Assembly (NCBI GenBank): GCA_046705645.1
Contig: JBJKQE010000063.1
Location: 1-64,000, forward strand
Source of the DNA: FEN-1297 sp046705645
Lineage (GTDB): Bacteria; Bacteroidota; Ignavibacteria; Ignavibacteriales; Ignavibacteriaceae
Direction of reading: 5' to 3'
DNA: 64,000 nucleotides
This document shows positions 8,897-17,559 of this stretch, one piece after another. The translations under genes and the position numbers were made by a program. Numbering within the stretch: position 1 is the stretch's first letter; each line of letters starts with the position of its first letter. The notes under the pieces are model-generated. The model was not told the DNA's origin, ran no database searches, and worked only from the letters and a program-made list of their open reading frames with translations.

Positions 8897-9532
8897 TTAA
8901 TAATACTTTTCTATCAAACCGCTGACTTTATATTGATTTTCATTGATTAATAAAGGTTTATTTTCACTTAAATCAACAACCGCAGAATCATGCATGTCGC
9001 TCTCCTTGCCCGAATAAAAAAAAGCGGCAACTTTATTCAAATATTCATTTTTTACCATATCCAGATATTTTAAATCGGAATTAAAATTATATTTTATCGG
9101 AATGCTTAATAATGGAATTTGCATTTCGGCAAGCAGTCTTAGACAAAATCTATAATTGGGAATTTTAAATGCTGCTTTATCCAAACCAAAAATTTGACGT
9201 GCTTTTGAATTCAAGTTGAATATAACCTTAATCGGATTCGGCCAAATTGAAATTAAAAAATCCAAATGTCTCTCAGATTCAATTTCAATATACCTAATTA
9301 AATTTGATACACTATCTATTAAAAAGGTTGAATGGTCAATAAAATCCTTTTTAAAAATATCTTTTACTTTACTAACCGCTGAATTGTTCAACGGATTTAT
9401 TGCAAGGCTGTAAAATGTATCAGTTGGAAGAATAAAAACATCACCCTGTGAAAATATTTGCTTTGCACTATGTAATGATTCTTCAAAATTAAGATCAACA
9501 TCATGCATTTTATTGTTCCTATAACTGTTCAT
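8897..9532 (-). CDS. Divergent YrdC/Sua5-domain protein
   Basis: 211 residues. The segment GDVFILPTDTFYSLAINPLN matches the YrdC/Sua5 signature (PTDTVYGL) and is followed by the family's fold order. True Sua5/TsaC make threonylcarbamoyl-AMP for the tRNA t6A modification and carry a K-x-R-x(2)-P nucleotide-binding motif after helix 1. Here that place reads KKDFIDHSTFL, with the R-P element missing. The C-terminal part also departs from the family (SIPIKYNFN). So it is probably not the cell's t6A synthase but a paralogue, perhaps acting on a sugar nucleotide or carbamoylating the polysaccharide, which is inference. It lies 18 bases upstream of the sugar-transferase gene on the same strand, clearly within the operon. 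Confidence 0.6.
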   Translation of the reverse strand: MNSYRNNKMHDVDLNFEESLHSAKQIFSQGDVFILPTDTFYSLAINPLNNSAVSKVKDIFKKDFIDHSTFLIDSVSNLIRYIEIESERHLDFLISIWPNPIKVIFNLNSKARQIFGLDKAAFKIPNYRFCLRLLAEMQIPLLSIPIKYNFNSDLKYLDMVKNEYLNKVAAFFYSGKESDMHDSAVVDLSENKPLLINENQYKVSGLIEKYY

Positions 9533-9601
9533 ATATTTTAATAATTTAATTTTTATATATCTTCACATATAAATTTTACAGCAATGAAGATTCAATCTAT
9601 C

Positions 9602-10735
9602 TTAGTTTGCAAAAAATTCCTTTATTTTAGAAGCTACATACCCTATCTTATCATCAGATAGCTCTGGATACATCGGCAATGATAAACCAGTATCAGCTAA
9701 AGTTTCAGAGACCGGAAAATCACCTTTTTTATAGCCAAGACTATTAAAACATGTCTGCAAGTGTAATGGAATGGGGTAATGAAGTCCGGTAAATATTCCG
9801 TTTTGTTTTAGAAAATCTACCAATTCATTTCTAAGCACAGCACCGCTTTTTTCAGCAGTAGCCAATATCTGAATTACAAAGAGATGATAAACGTGCTTAG
9901 CATATGCCATTTCTTTTGGTAGCTTAATATTTTTTAATCCCCCCAAGACTGATCGGTACTTTTCAGCATTAATTCTGCGCATATCGGTCCACTTATTTAA
10001 GTGTTTTAATTTTACGCCTAAGACTGCACCTTGCAATCCTTCCATTCTGTAGTTATGTCCAAAAACCTCATGGTTATATTTTTCTAAAGAGCCGTGATCT
10101 CTCAACATTTTTGCATTCTTTGCCACCGCATCATCATTGGTTAATAAAGCCCCTCCTTCGCCATATGCTCCTAAATTTTTCCCGGGATAGAAGCTAAATG
10201 ATGTTGCTTTTCCAAATCCACCAACCTTCTTGCCTTTATATTCGGCAATATGGGACTGCGCTGCATCTTCAACAAGTATAAGATTATGTTTTTGTGCAAT
10301 CTCCATTAATGGACCCATATCTGCTGACTGCCCATAAAGATGTACTGCAACTATAGCCTTGGTTTTGGGAGTAATTGCTTTTTCTATTTTTTCAGGATCA
10401 ATGTTATAACTGTCAGGATGGCAATCTACAAAAACAGGTTTCGCACCACATAAAGTTGCACCCCATGCAGAAGCAATAAATGTATTGGCAGGAATAATTA
10501 CCTCATCTCCTGATTTTATACCGGTTGCCCACAAAGCTACATGATTTCCGTCAGTACCTGAGCTAAGTGCTATACAATGTTTAACATCATGTGCTTTCGC
10601 AAACTCAATTTCAAAGTCAAAAACAGCCTTGCCCATAACAAAGGATGTATTATCCAATATATTTTGAATTGCTGGATTAATCTCATTTTTAATGGAATTA
10701 TATTGAACTTTCAGATCTAAAAAAGGAACTTGCAT
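9602..10735 (-). CDS. wbpE: DegT/DnrJ/EryC1/StrS sugar aminotransferase, WbpE-like
   Basis: 377 residues, PLP-dependent. Starts VPFLDLKVQYNSIK, typical of the family. The PLP-binding aspartate lies in VEDAAQSHIAEYKG (D157) and the Schiff-base lysine in SFYPGKNLGAYGEGG (K186). Further marks are GTDGNHVAL, VHLYGQSADM and the C-terminal THxGLHYPIPLHLQ-like block. With WbpA-, WbpB- and WbpD-like genes nearby, the likely reaction is glutamate-dependent amination at C3 of UDP-3-keto-GlcNAcA. It appears to be the first gene of the minus-strand run that continues to the left edge; the upstream 434 bases have no gene and probably hold the promoter. Confidence 0.9.
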   Translation of the reverse strand: MQVPFLDLKVQYNSIKNEINPAIQNILDNTSFVMGKAVFDFEIEFAKAHDVKHCIALSSGTDGNHVALWATGIKSGDEVIIPANTFIASAWGATLCGAKPVFVDCHPDSYNIDPEKIEKAITPKTKAIVAVHLYGQSADMGPLMEIAQKHNLILVEDAAQSHIAEYKGKKVGGFGKATSFSFYPGKNLGAYGEGGALLTNDDAVAKNAKMLRDHGSLEKYNHEVFGHNYRMEGLQGAVLGVKLKHLNKWTDMRRINAEKYRSVLGGLKNIKLPKEMAYAKHVYHLFVIQILATAEKSGAVLRNELVDFLKQNGIFTGLHYPIPLHLQTCFNSLGYKKGDFPVSETLADTGLSLPMYPELSDDKIGYVASKIKEFFAN

Positions 10736-11169
10736 TTAGTGTATATCCTTTATTTATTTTTCAAAATTATTTGTGATAAAATTTATTTTTTTATTATTTA
10801 ATTCAATTACTTTAACCAAACATAGCTTCGCTTCGTAAGTCACATTTGCTCTCTTTCTGGAAAAGCAGGAGAATAAGATATTTTAATGATGTGTTTAGTC
10901 AAGATTAACCTCGGGAATTATCCCAAAGTAAAAAAATTTAATATTTTTCAGCTTTACATTTATTTTGCTGAAACTGACAAAATTTTATTTCTTCTTGTAA
11001 ATATTTCCGCTTAACATTACTAATTAGAAATTTAATCCTAATTATTTTTCATTTCTATCTAAAACAAGTTCTATACCATGAAAAAGGAACTGCAATTTGT
11101 TTTAATTTCCAAATATTTGATGTTTTAAACGAAATTCAATTATCATTTTGAGACTAATTTGTATTAAAT
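10736..11169. other. Intergenic stretch upstream of the polysaccharide cluster
   Basis: 434 AT-rich bases between the WbpE-like gene and the first CheW-domain gene, both minus strand. No ORF, RNA gene or strong inverted repeat was recognised. It must carry the promoter for the polysaccharide operon, but no promoter box can be named. Confidence 0.5.
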
Positions 11170-11637
11170 TCAATCCGAATCGTTTGGATTTAAACTGTGC
11201 AAATCTAGTAAGAACATATTTGTTTTTTGATATTTTAAGATTCCGGATAAGTACAAAATTTGTTTACACTTAGTAAATGTCAAATTGCTTTGCATTTCAT
11301 TATCTATACTGTAAACATGATCTACTTTCTCAACAAAAAAACCTATAAGTTGTTTTTGAACTTCAACTATAAGTATTCTGGAATTTTCGGTTCTATTTAT
11401 AGCAGTAAATCCAAAAGTTTTATTTAGGTTCACCAATGGGATTTTAATAGAACCTAACTCAATAAAAGGATGGCTTGAATTAATATAATCCTCCTGATTT
11501 AATTCTTCAGGGTTGATTATGCCGGTAATATCTTGAATATCTGCACAAAATACCTGTCCGGCAATTTCAAAAGTTACTAATCCTTTAATATCTTGCATTG
11601 GTGAGTTATTTTTGAATATTAAAAATGAATTCCACAT
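11170..11637 (-). CDS. Stand-alone CheW-domain protein
   Basis: 155 residues, mostly one CheW domain. Visible pattern: GLVTFEIAGQVFCADIQDITGII (the fold's opening strands), IELGSIKIPLVNLNKTFGF (equivalent to the I-P-(V/I)-(V/I)-(D/N)-L block of CheW), NSRILIVEVQKQLIGFFVEKVDHVYSI (the VxxVxxV block) and LSGILKYQKTNMFLLDLHSL. CheW couples chemoreceptors to CheA. No CheA or receptor gene is in the window, but a two-component pair lies just upstream. The start could be an ATG 13 codons further in (MQDIKGL). A second related gene is at 35473-35991. Role beyond the CheW fold is unknown; a scaffold for the adjacent kinase is possible. Confidence 0.75.
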   Translation of the reverse strand: MWNSFLIFKNNSPMQDIKGLVTFEIAGQVFCADIQDITGIINPEELNQEDYINSSHPFIELGSIKIPLVNLNKTFGFTAINRTENSRILIVEVQKQLIGFFVEKVDHVYSIDNEMQSNLTFTKCKQILYLSGILKYQKTNMFLLDLHSLNPNDSD

Positions 11638-11806
11638 TTCAATGCTTCAATAAACACGCCAAAAAAAAAACTTCATTTTTTTTATTATTTCAATAATTTT
11701 AATTTCAGCAGAGTATAATTTTTGTACTGGTAGTTAAAAAATTAAACTATCTTCATTGATTTGTATAAAAATTAAATGATTAAATAAAACGATTAAGTTG
11801 AAGAAA

Positions 11807-13156
11807 TCATTGAAGTGTTTGCGATAAGTTATAGAGAGCTATCTTATTATATAAAGTTGTCTTAGTTATACCTAGAATCTTACTAGCTTGATTTTTATTC
11901 CAACTGACTTGTTCTAAGACATATTGAATATGTTCTTTTTCAATTTCAGCTAATGCCTTTAGAGTTTTGGATTCGTTTCTTTTACTACCATAATTAGCAA
12001 AATTAAAATTTTCCTTTTCTAAAATATTGCCTTTTGCTAACAATACAGCATTCATAAGAGTATTTTCCAACTCCCTTACATTTCCTACCCACTCATGATT
12101 TTTAAGCATTTCCATAACATCATATGGAATAATATTTACATTTTTATGCAATTCAAGATTTATTTTCTTTAAAAAATGTATAACTAACTTGGGAATTTCT
12201 TCTTTTCTCTCTCTTAGTGGAGGGACATAAATTGTAAAGATATTTAATCGATAAAAAAGATCTTCTCTAAATTTTCCATTTTCAACTAATTCCAATAGAT
12301 TTTTATTTGTTGCTGTCACTATCCTTGCTTGCATTGAAACAGTTCCCTCCCCGCCGACAGGTTCGAATTCTTTCTCTTGAATTACTCTTAGCAGTTTGAC
12401 TTGAAGCTGTGGAGAAATCTCTGATATTTCATCAAGAAAAATTGTTCCTTTTCCAGCTAATTCAAATTTCCCCTTTTTATTTCTAGTGGCCCCAGTAAAT
12501 GCGCCCATAACATGACCAAAAAGCTCACTCTCAAGTAATGTCTCTGTTAAAGCTGTACAATTGACCGCAACAAATGGTTCATTTTTAGTAATTCCTTCAT
12601 AATGAATCATCCTGGTAATTAATTCTTTACCGGTACCGCTTTCCCCCTGAATTAAAACATTTACTCTTGTGGCGGAGACTTTTCCAATCTTCTTGAATAT
12701 CTCCTTCATTTCCTCACTTTCCCCAACCATATGATATTTCTGTTTATATTCCTGTTCATTCTCAGAAAGAGCTATAATCATTCTTTCATTATTTTTCTTA
12801 CTTTCAAGTGTTTTCTTTACAACAAACTTTATACGCTTTAATTCATACGATTTATCAAAGTAGTCATATGCCCCCAATTGCATTGCTTTAATTATTGAAT
12901 CGGTTTCATCAAATGCTGTAATTATTATGACTGCAATTGTATTGTCAATTTCTTTAATTCTCTTTAATACCTCTAAACCATCTATGTCTGGCATCTTAAG
13001 GTCAGTTATGACTACATCCGGAGTTTCTTTTTTAACAAAAGCCAAACCCTCATTACCACTATTAGTATATTGTACATTTGAAAACGAATTCGATAAAAAT
13101 AGTTTTAAGGTTTCGGCAAATGCCTTGTCATCATCAATTATTAGAATTTTTTCCAT
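11807..13156 (-). CDS. Sigma-54-dependent response regulator (NtrC family)
   Basis: 449 residues in three domains. Receiver: IDDDKAF with phospho-acceptor D52 in VVITDLKMPD and switch residues in IIITAFD. AAA+ core: Walker A GESGTGKE (171-178), the sigma-54 contact loop GAFTGA (218-223), Walker B GTIFLDEI (238-245) and the arginine-finger region FREDLFYRLN. C-terminal Fis-type helix-turn-helix (NKNQASKILGITKTTLYNKI). It activates RpoN promoters when phosphorylated. Its start overlaps the end of the histidine kinase gene by 23 bases, so the pair is translationally coupled and the kinase is its likely partner. Targets are unknown; I found no clear -24/-12 site next to it. Confidence 0.95.
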   Translation of the reverse strand: MEKILIIDDDKAFAETLKLFLSNSFSNVQYTNSGNEGLAFVKKETPDVVITDLKMPDIDGLEVLKRIKEIDNTIAVIIITAFDETDSIIKAMQLGAYDYFDKSYELKRIKFVVKKTLESKKNNERMIIALSENEQEYKQKYHMVGESEEMKEIFKKIGKVSATRVNVLIQGESGTGKELITRMIHYEGITKNEPFVAVNCTALTETLLESELFGHVMGAFTGATRNKKGKFELAGKGTIFLDEISEISPQLQVKLLRVIQEKEFEPVGGEGTVSMQARIVTATNKNLLELVENGKFREDLFYRLNIFTIYVPPLRERKEEIPKLVIHFLKKINLELHKNVNIIPYDVMEMLKNHEWVGNVRELENTLMNAVLLAKGNILEKENFNFANYGSKRNESKTLKALAEIEKEHIQYVLEQVSWNKNQASKILGITKTTLYNKIALYNLSQTLQ

Positions 13157-14228
13157 ATAAAAAATCTAATGTGAAAATTAATTTAAAAATTGTTTCTCCA
13201 GATTGGGAAGATACCAAATGTACATCTCCATTATGTAATTCAAGTATTTTTTTAATTATAGGAAGCCCCAAACCGGTGCCGTATGTTTTTGTTGTAAAAA
13301 AAGGTTCAAATATCTTTTCTTTCTGCTCCACACCATGCCCGTTATCTTTTATAAAAATAAAACAATGCTCCTTTTTTGTCTCAGACCAAATTTCTATTAC
13401 ACCGTCACTTGCAATTGCATCTATTGAATTTTCGACTAAATTTAAAAATACCGATTGAAGTCTTAGATAATCACCGAAAAGTCTTATTTCTTTAATGTTA
13501 TTTACAAGTTCAATTTGCTTTTTTAATAGAACCGGAGAAAGTGTTTCTCTAACTTTTTCAATTAAACTTTTCAGATCTATTTCTACGTTAATTAAATTAA
13601 TCGGACGGGAGAATTCCAAAACATCTCTCATCAAATTGTTCAAACGCTTAACTTCATCACGAACCAGGACCAAAGGTTTTTTTAATTTTTCCGAAAATTC
13701 TTCCTCTTCAGAAAGTAAATCCAAATAATTCTTTATTGAGGCCAAAGGATTTTTTATCTCATGAGAAAGATGGGAATACATCCTGCCGATTGCAGCCAGA
13801 TTTTCTAAATTCCTAAGTTCTTCTTCAGAATTTTTATGATTAGTTCTACTCCTTTGAATTGTTAAAAATCCTACTACCTGATCATTCTCATCTTTTAATA
13901 AATTAAACGTTTCCTCAATATTTAATTTAATACCTTCTTTATTTTTAGTAATGTTTTCTTTTTTTAATTCTTTATTTTTTAAAAGAGCTTTCCAAACCTC
14001 ACTATAATAATTTGAATCAACAACTTCACTTTGAATGATTTGTGGCGTTAATTTTCCCACAACCTCATCCTCTTCAATCCCATAAGTTTTTGTGAATTCC
14101 GGGTTGATATAATTTATTATTCCATTTTTATCGGTAATAAATACTATCTCTTTACTTAATTCTACTACTTTTTTAAACTTTATAAAATCAGTATCATTTT
14201 TATAGACTATTGACTTCTCTTTTGCCAT
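13134..14228 (-). CDS. PAS-domain histidine kinase, partner of the NtrC-type regulator
   Basis: 364 residues, soluble (no membrane segment). An N-terminal PAS domain covers ~15-125 (VFITDKNGIINYINPEFTKTYGI, and FLTIQRSRT at the end). The dimerisation/phospho-acceptor helix reads YSHLSHEIKNPLASIKNYLD with H156. The ATPase domain has the N box (LVENSIDAIASDG), G1 (IKDNGHGVE), F box (FEPFFTTK) and G2 (GTGLGLPI). It resembles NtrB/AtoS-type kinases that pair with sigma-54 activators. The signal is probably intracellular. The gene ends inside the start of its regulator gene. A small ORF overlaps its start but is of doubtful reality. Confidence 0.93.
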   Translation of the reverse strand: MAKEKSIVYKNDTDFIKFKKVVELSKEIVFITDKNGIINYINPEFTKTYGIEEDEVVGKLTPQIIQSEVVDSNYYSEVWKALLKNKELKKENITKNKEGIKLNIEETFNLLKDENDQVVGFLTIQRSRTNHKNSEEELRNLENLAAIGRMYSHLSHEIKNPLASIKNYLDLLSEEEEFSEKLKKPLVLVRDEVKRLNNLMRDVLEFSRPINLINVEIDLKSLIEKVRETLSPVLLKKQIELVNNIKEIRLFGDYLRLQSVFLNLVENSIDAIASDGVIEIWSETKKEHCFIFIKDNGHGVEQKEKIFEPFFTTKTYGTGLGLPIIKKILELHNGDVHLVSSQSGETIFKLIFTLDFLYGKNSNN

Positions 14229-14403
14229 TGTTAAAATCTTTTAAGTAAGAAAGTTTTAAATTAAATAATGCCTTAAAGAAATGGGATCTAAGGTAACTAA
14301 TTTTATTAGGAAGAATTTCTTTGATTTGGTTTAATTTATTATTATGAGAGATGCTTCCACTAGAGATATGGTTACCTCTTTGTTCCATCTCTTCAGTTCC
14401 CAT
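14200..14403 (-). CDS. Possible small ORF before the kinase gene (doubtful)
   Basis: A 67-codon frame overlapping the kinase start by 29 bases in another frame. The product (start MGTEEMEQRGNHISSG) has no signal peptide, known motif or obvious homologue. It could be a leader that couples to the kinase gene or simply chance in AT-rich DNA. The remaining bases to 14639 hold no other feature. Confidence 0.2.
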   Translation of the reverse strand: MGTEEMEQRGNHISSGSISHNNKLNQIKEILPNKISYLRSHFFKALFNLKLSYLKDFNNGKREVNSL

Positions 14404-14639
14404 TTAGTTTCCACCATAAAATTTATAATTACTATAATAAATAATTGACAAGGCCAATATAGTCATAAAAAAATTAAATTATTATTTAAACCAATATTTT
14501 GTAATAAAAATAAACTCAATATATATATAAAGTCAATATTGATATTAATTCGTTTTCATTACTAAATTTTTATTTATACGAATATTATATTTTAACGGCT
14601 GGTTATTTATTAACTAGGTATTGCAGTTCCTAATATCAA

Positions 14640-15149
14640 TTACGTTTCTAGAGTTTTTTGTACTTCTAAAGTTTGAGAGATTTTATTATTTTTCCGACTG
14701 AACTTTCCTTTTAAACATCCTTTTACTAGTACATGACCTTTCATTGCATTTAGCAATTCAAATTTTGATGCACCAGCTTCCAGCGGCACACCTTTATCCA
14801 GGCCAAATATTTTAAAAGAATATTTATGAGAACCTTTACCGGGACAAGGTCCGGTATAACCAATTTTACCGAAGTCATTTGTTCCAATTATTACTTCATC
14901 CGGTACATTTCTTACGGTGGTTATTTCCTCCGGCAGTTCTTTTACATGAGCGGGTATATTAAAGAGGATCCAATGAATTGTCTTATCATTTGGAGTATTC
15001 AAATCTTCAAAGAATAGAACAAAACTTCTAACCTTGGGATTAGAACATTTCCATTTTATTTTAGGTGAAACATTAATTCCTTCGCAAGTATATTTAACAG
15101 GAATTGTTTCCCCTTCTTTAAAAGCATTGCACCTTATTTGAATTTCCAA
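14640..15149 (-). CDS. YbhB/YbcL-family PEBP-like protein
   Basis: 169 residues. Family marks: IPVKYTCEGINVSPKIKW near the N-terminus, SFVLFFEDLNTPNDKTIHWILFNIPAHVKELPE, the binding-pocket block GTNDFGKIGYTGPCPGKGSHKYSFKIFGLD, and a C-terminal ALLKAMKGHVL-like helix (ELLNAMKGHVLVKG). This is the bacterial Raf-kinase-inhibitor-like/PEBP fold. The pocket binds anionic ligands; the biological role in bacteria is not settled. There is no signal peptide, so it is cytoplasmic like E. coli YbhB. It stands alone, minus strand, with no functional link to its neighbours that I can see. Confidence 0.92.
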   Translation of the reverse strand: MEIQIRCNAFKEGETIPVKYTCEGINVSPKIKWKCSNPKVRSFVLFFEDLNTPNDKTIHWILFNIPAHVKELPEEITTVRNVPDEVIIGTNDFGKIGYTGPCPGKGSHKYSFKIFGLDKGVPLEAGASKFELLNAMKGHVLVKGCLKGKFSRKNNKISQTLEVQKTLET

Positions 15150-15257
15150 ACTATCCCCAAAATTGTTGCCGAAAATAAACCAAAAATAGGTTAAAAGGCA
15201 ATATCTTAGATATATTATTACCTGGTAAAAAATTATAAATTAGTGCAAGTATTTTGT

Positions 15258-17351
15258 TTAATTTTTAAAAAGCAAAGTAAACCTTTTAACAGTGTGATTA
15301 TTCCTAATAGCTAATTCAACAGCATTTCGATTTCCAATAATAATCATTATCTCCTTTGCCCTGGTTATTGCAGTATAAAGTAAATTCCTTTGGAGCATTA
15401 TAAAATGTGAAGTGGTTAATGGCAAAATTACATATGGATATTCACTGCCCTGGCTTTTATGAACAGTTATTGCATATGCTAAAGTCAATTCATTAAGTTC
15501 TGTAAAGTCATATTTTATTTGCCTGTCATTTATATCTACAATTAGTGAATTCTCCGCGCTATTTTTTTCAATTATTATACCCACATCTCCGTTAAAGATT
15601 TCTTTCTCATAATTATTTCGCAACTGCATAACTTTATCGCCTATTTTAAACTCAAAACTTTCCCTCATAATTAAGGTATTGTTATTGTTTAGTCCATTCT
15701 GAAGTATTTTGTTTAAATTTATTGCTCCGATTGCTCCCTTGTGCATTGGCGTAAGAACCTGAATATCTAACATTGGATTGTAATTATATTTTGACGGCAG
15801 CCTTCGTACACAAAGGTCGAGAATCATTTCAGTTATTTCCTTATCATTATTTTCTTCAATAAAGAACAGGTCGCTCTGTTTGTTATTAATCAGATCAGGT
15901 AATTTCCCTTGATTAATTTGATATGCAGCCAAAATAATTTTACTCCTCTCTGACTGCCTATAAATTTTTGTTAATGTACTGCAAGGTATAATTCCGGAAA
16001 AAATAAGATCGGAAAAAACGTTACCGGGATCGACAGCAGGTAATTGATCTGAATCCCCTACTAAAATTAGAGTTGTCTTTTCGTTTATTGCACTTAATAG
16101 ATGATACATTAATACTGTATCAATCATTGAAACTTCATCCACAACCAATAGATCAACATCAAGCTCATTTCCCGCATTATATTCGAAAAAATTTTCAACG
16201 GGATTATATTCCAAAAGTCTATGGATAGTTTTTGCTTCATGATTTATTACTTCACTCATTCTATCAGCAGCTCTTCCTGTTGGGGCGGCCAATAAAATTT
16301 TTTTATTCATCATTTCATATATCTGTATAATGCCTTTAAGAGTTTCAGTTTTTCCTGTTCCGGGTCCACCGGTTAAAATCATTAAACTATATTCAACGGA
16401 TTTCTTTATAGCATTGAGCTGTTCTTTAGAATAATTGCTTTGAATTTTTTTTAGTCATTTTAATTTATTTGGATTATTATTTTTATGAAGGGAAGCCAAC
16501 ATACGAATGCGTTTTTCAATTTCATTTTCGGCATATAATAAATAAGAAAGATAAACTCTCTCATTAACTATTTTTATCATACCTTCGTTTGCTAGTTCTA
16601 ATAAACTAATATCAGACTTACTCATTTCATAATTCAGCAAAACTTCACAATGACCAATTAATTTAATTACCGGTAAGTAAACATGGCCAGCATTTGCAGC
16701 TTCATTTAGTACATATAGTATTCCTGCTTTAATTCTATATGGATGATTAAAATCAAAGCCTTCTCCTTGTGCGATTCTATCCGCCAGTTTAAATCCGATC
16801 CCGATCACATCATAAGTTAACTGATAAGGATTTTTTTTAACTACAGTTTTGGTCTGATTACCATATATTTTAAAGATTTTCATTGCTAACGCAGTTGAAA
16901 TTCCGAATGATTGAAGATATATTAAAATATCTTTAAAACTCTTTTGCTTTTCCCAGCTTTTTTGATTTATTGCAATTTTATTTTTCCCCAGTCCTTTAAT
17001 TTCATATAATCTATTAATCTCATCATCAAGTATTTTGAAGGTTTCTTCACCAAATTTTTTTACAATAATCTCTGCAGTTTTTTTACCTAAACCTTTAATT
17101 ATCCCAGAGCTTAAAAATTTAATTATTTCGCCGGATGTTTCCGGGTAAAGGATGTTGAAACTTTCAAAGCTAAATTGTTTACCAAATTTTAAATTTGAAT
17201 TCCAATCGCCTATTAGCTCAATATGCTGACCTGAATTTAAATGAGGTATAGTCCCGACTGCTTTAGTTCCATCTTCCAGATAAAAGACGCCGTATCCGGA
17301 ATTTTCATTATAAAAAATAAAAGTATCGATATAGCCGGTTATTTTTTTCAT
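15258..17351 (-). pseudogene. recD2: recD2-type helicase gene interrupted by one in-frame TGA
   Basis: Two adjacent open segments lie in the same frame and are separated by a single TGA at 16455-16457. The N-terminal 298 codons encode an OB-like domain (MKKITGYIDTFIF) and helix-hairpin-helix motifs (IIKGLGKKTAEIIV). After the TGA the frame continues LKKIQSNYSKEQLNAIKKSV into Walker A GGPGTGKT, Walker B LLVVDEVSMID, the motif TPMHKGAIGAINLN, and AITVHKSQGSEYP and LLYTAITRAK of SF1B helicases. The whole frame is 697 codons, close to normal RecD2 length (~720-740). RecD2 is a 5'-3' DNA helicase used in repair. TGA is a normal stop here (bshA ends in TGA), so this is a nonsense mutation, a base error, or readthrough. 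The tail half has an internal ATG at 16382. Confidence 0.85.
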
Positions 17352-17559
17352 ATTTATTTTTTAGAATTTTCCAAGAAAGGATCAAACGATTATACAATAT
17401 AATTATATAGGAACAATCATAAAATTCATTGAGAGTAATTTAATATAATTCGTCTTACGTAAAATTTAGTATCTATTTTACTGTATTTTATAGAACTTTA
17501 TTCTATTTTAGATATATAAGAATTCATAAAAAGTTTGCAATAATTGAAGGGGTCACATT

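Noticed and set aside
16455..16457. Selenocysteine at the recD2 TGA
   Set aside because: The position is a non-catalytic linker between two domains and no SECIS-like hairpin is apparent immediately after it.
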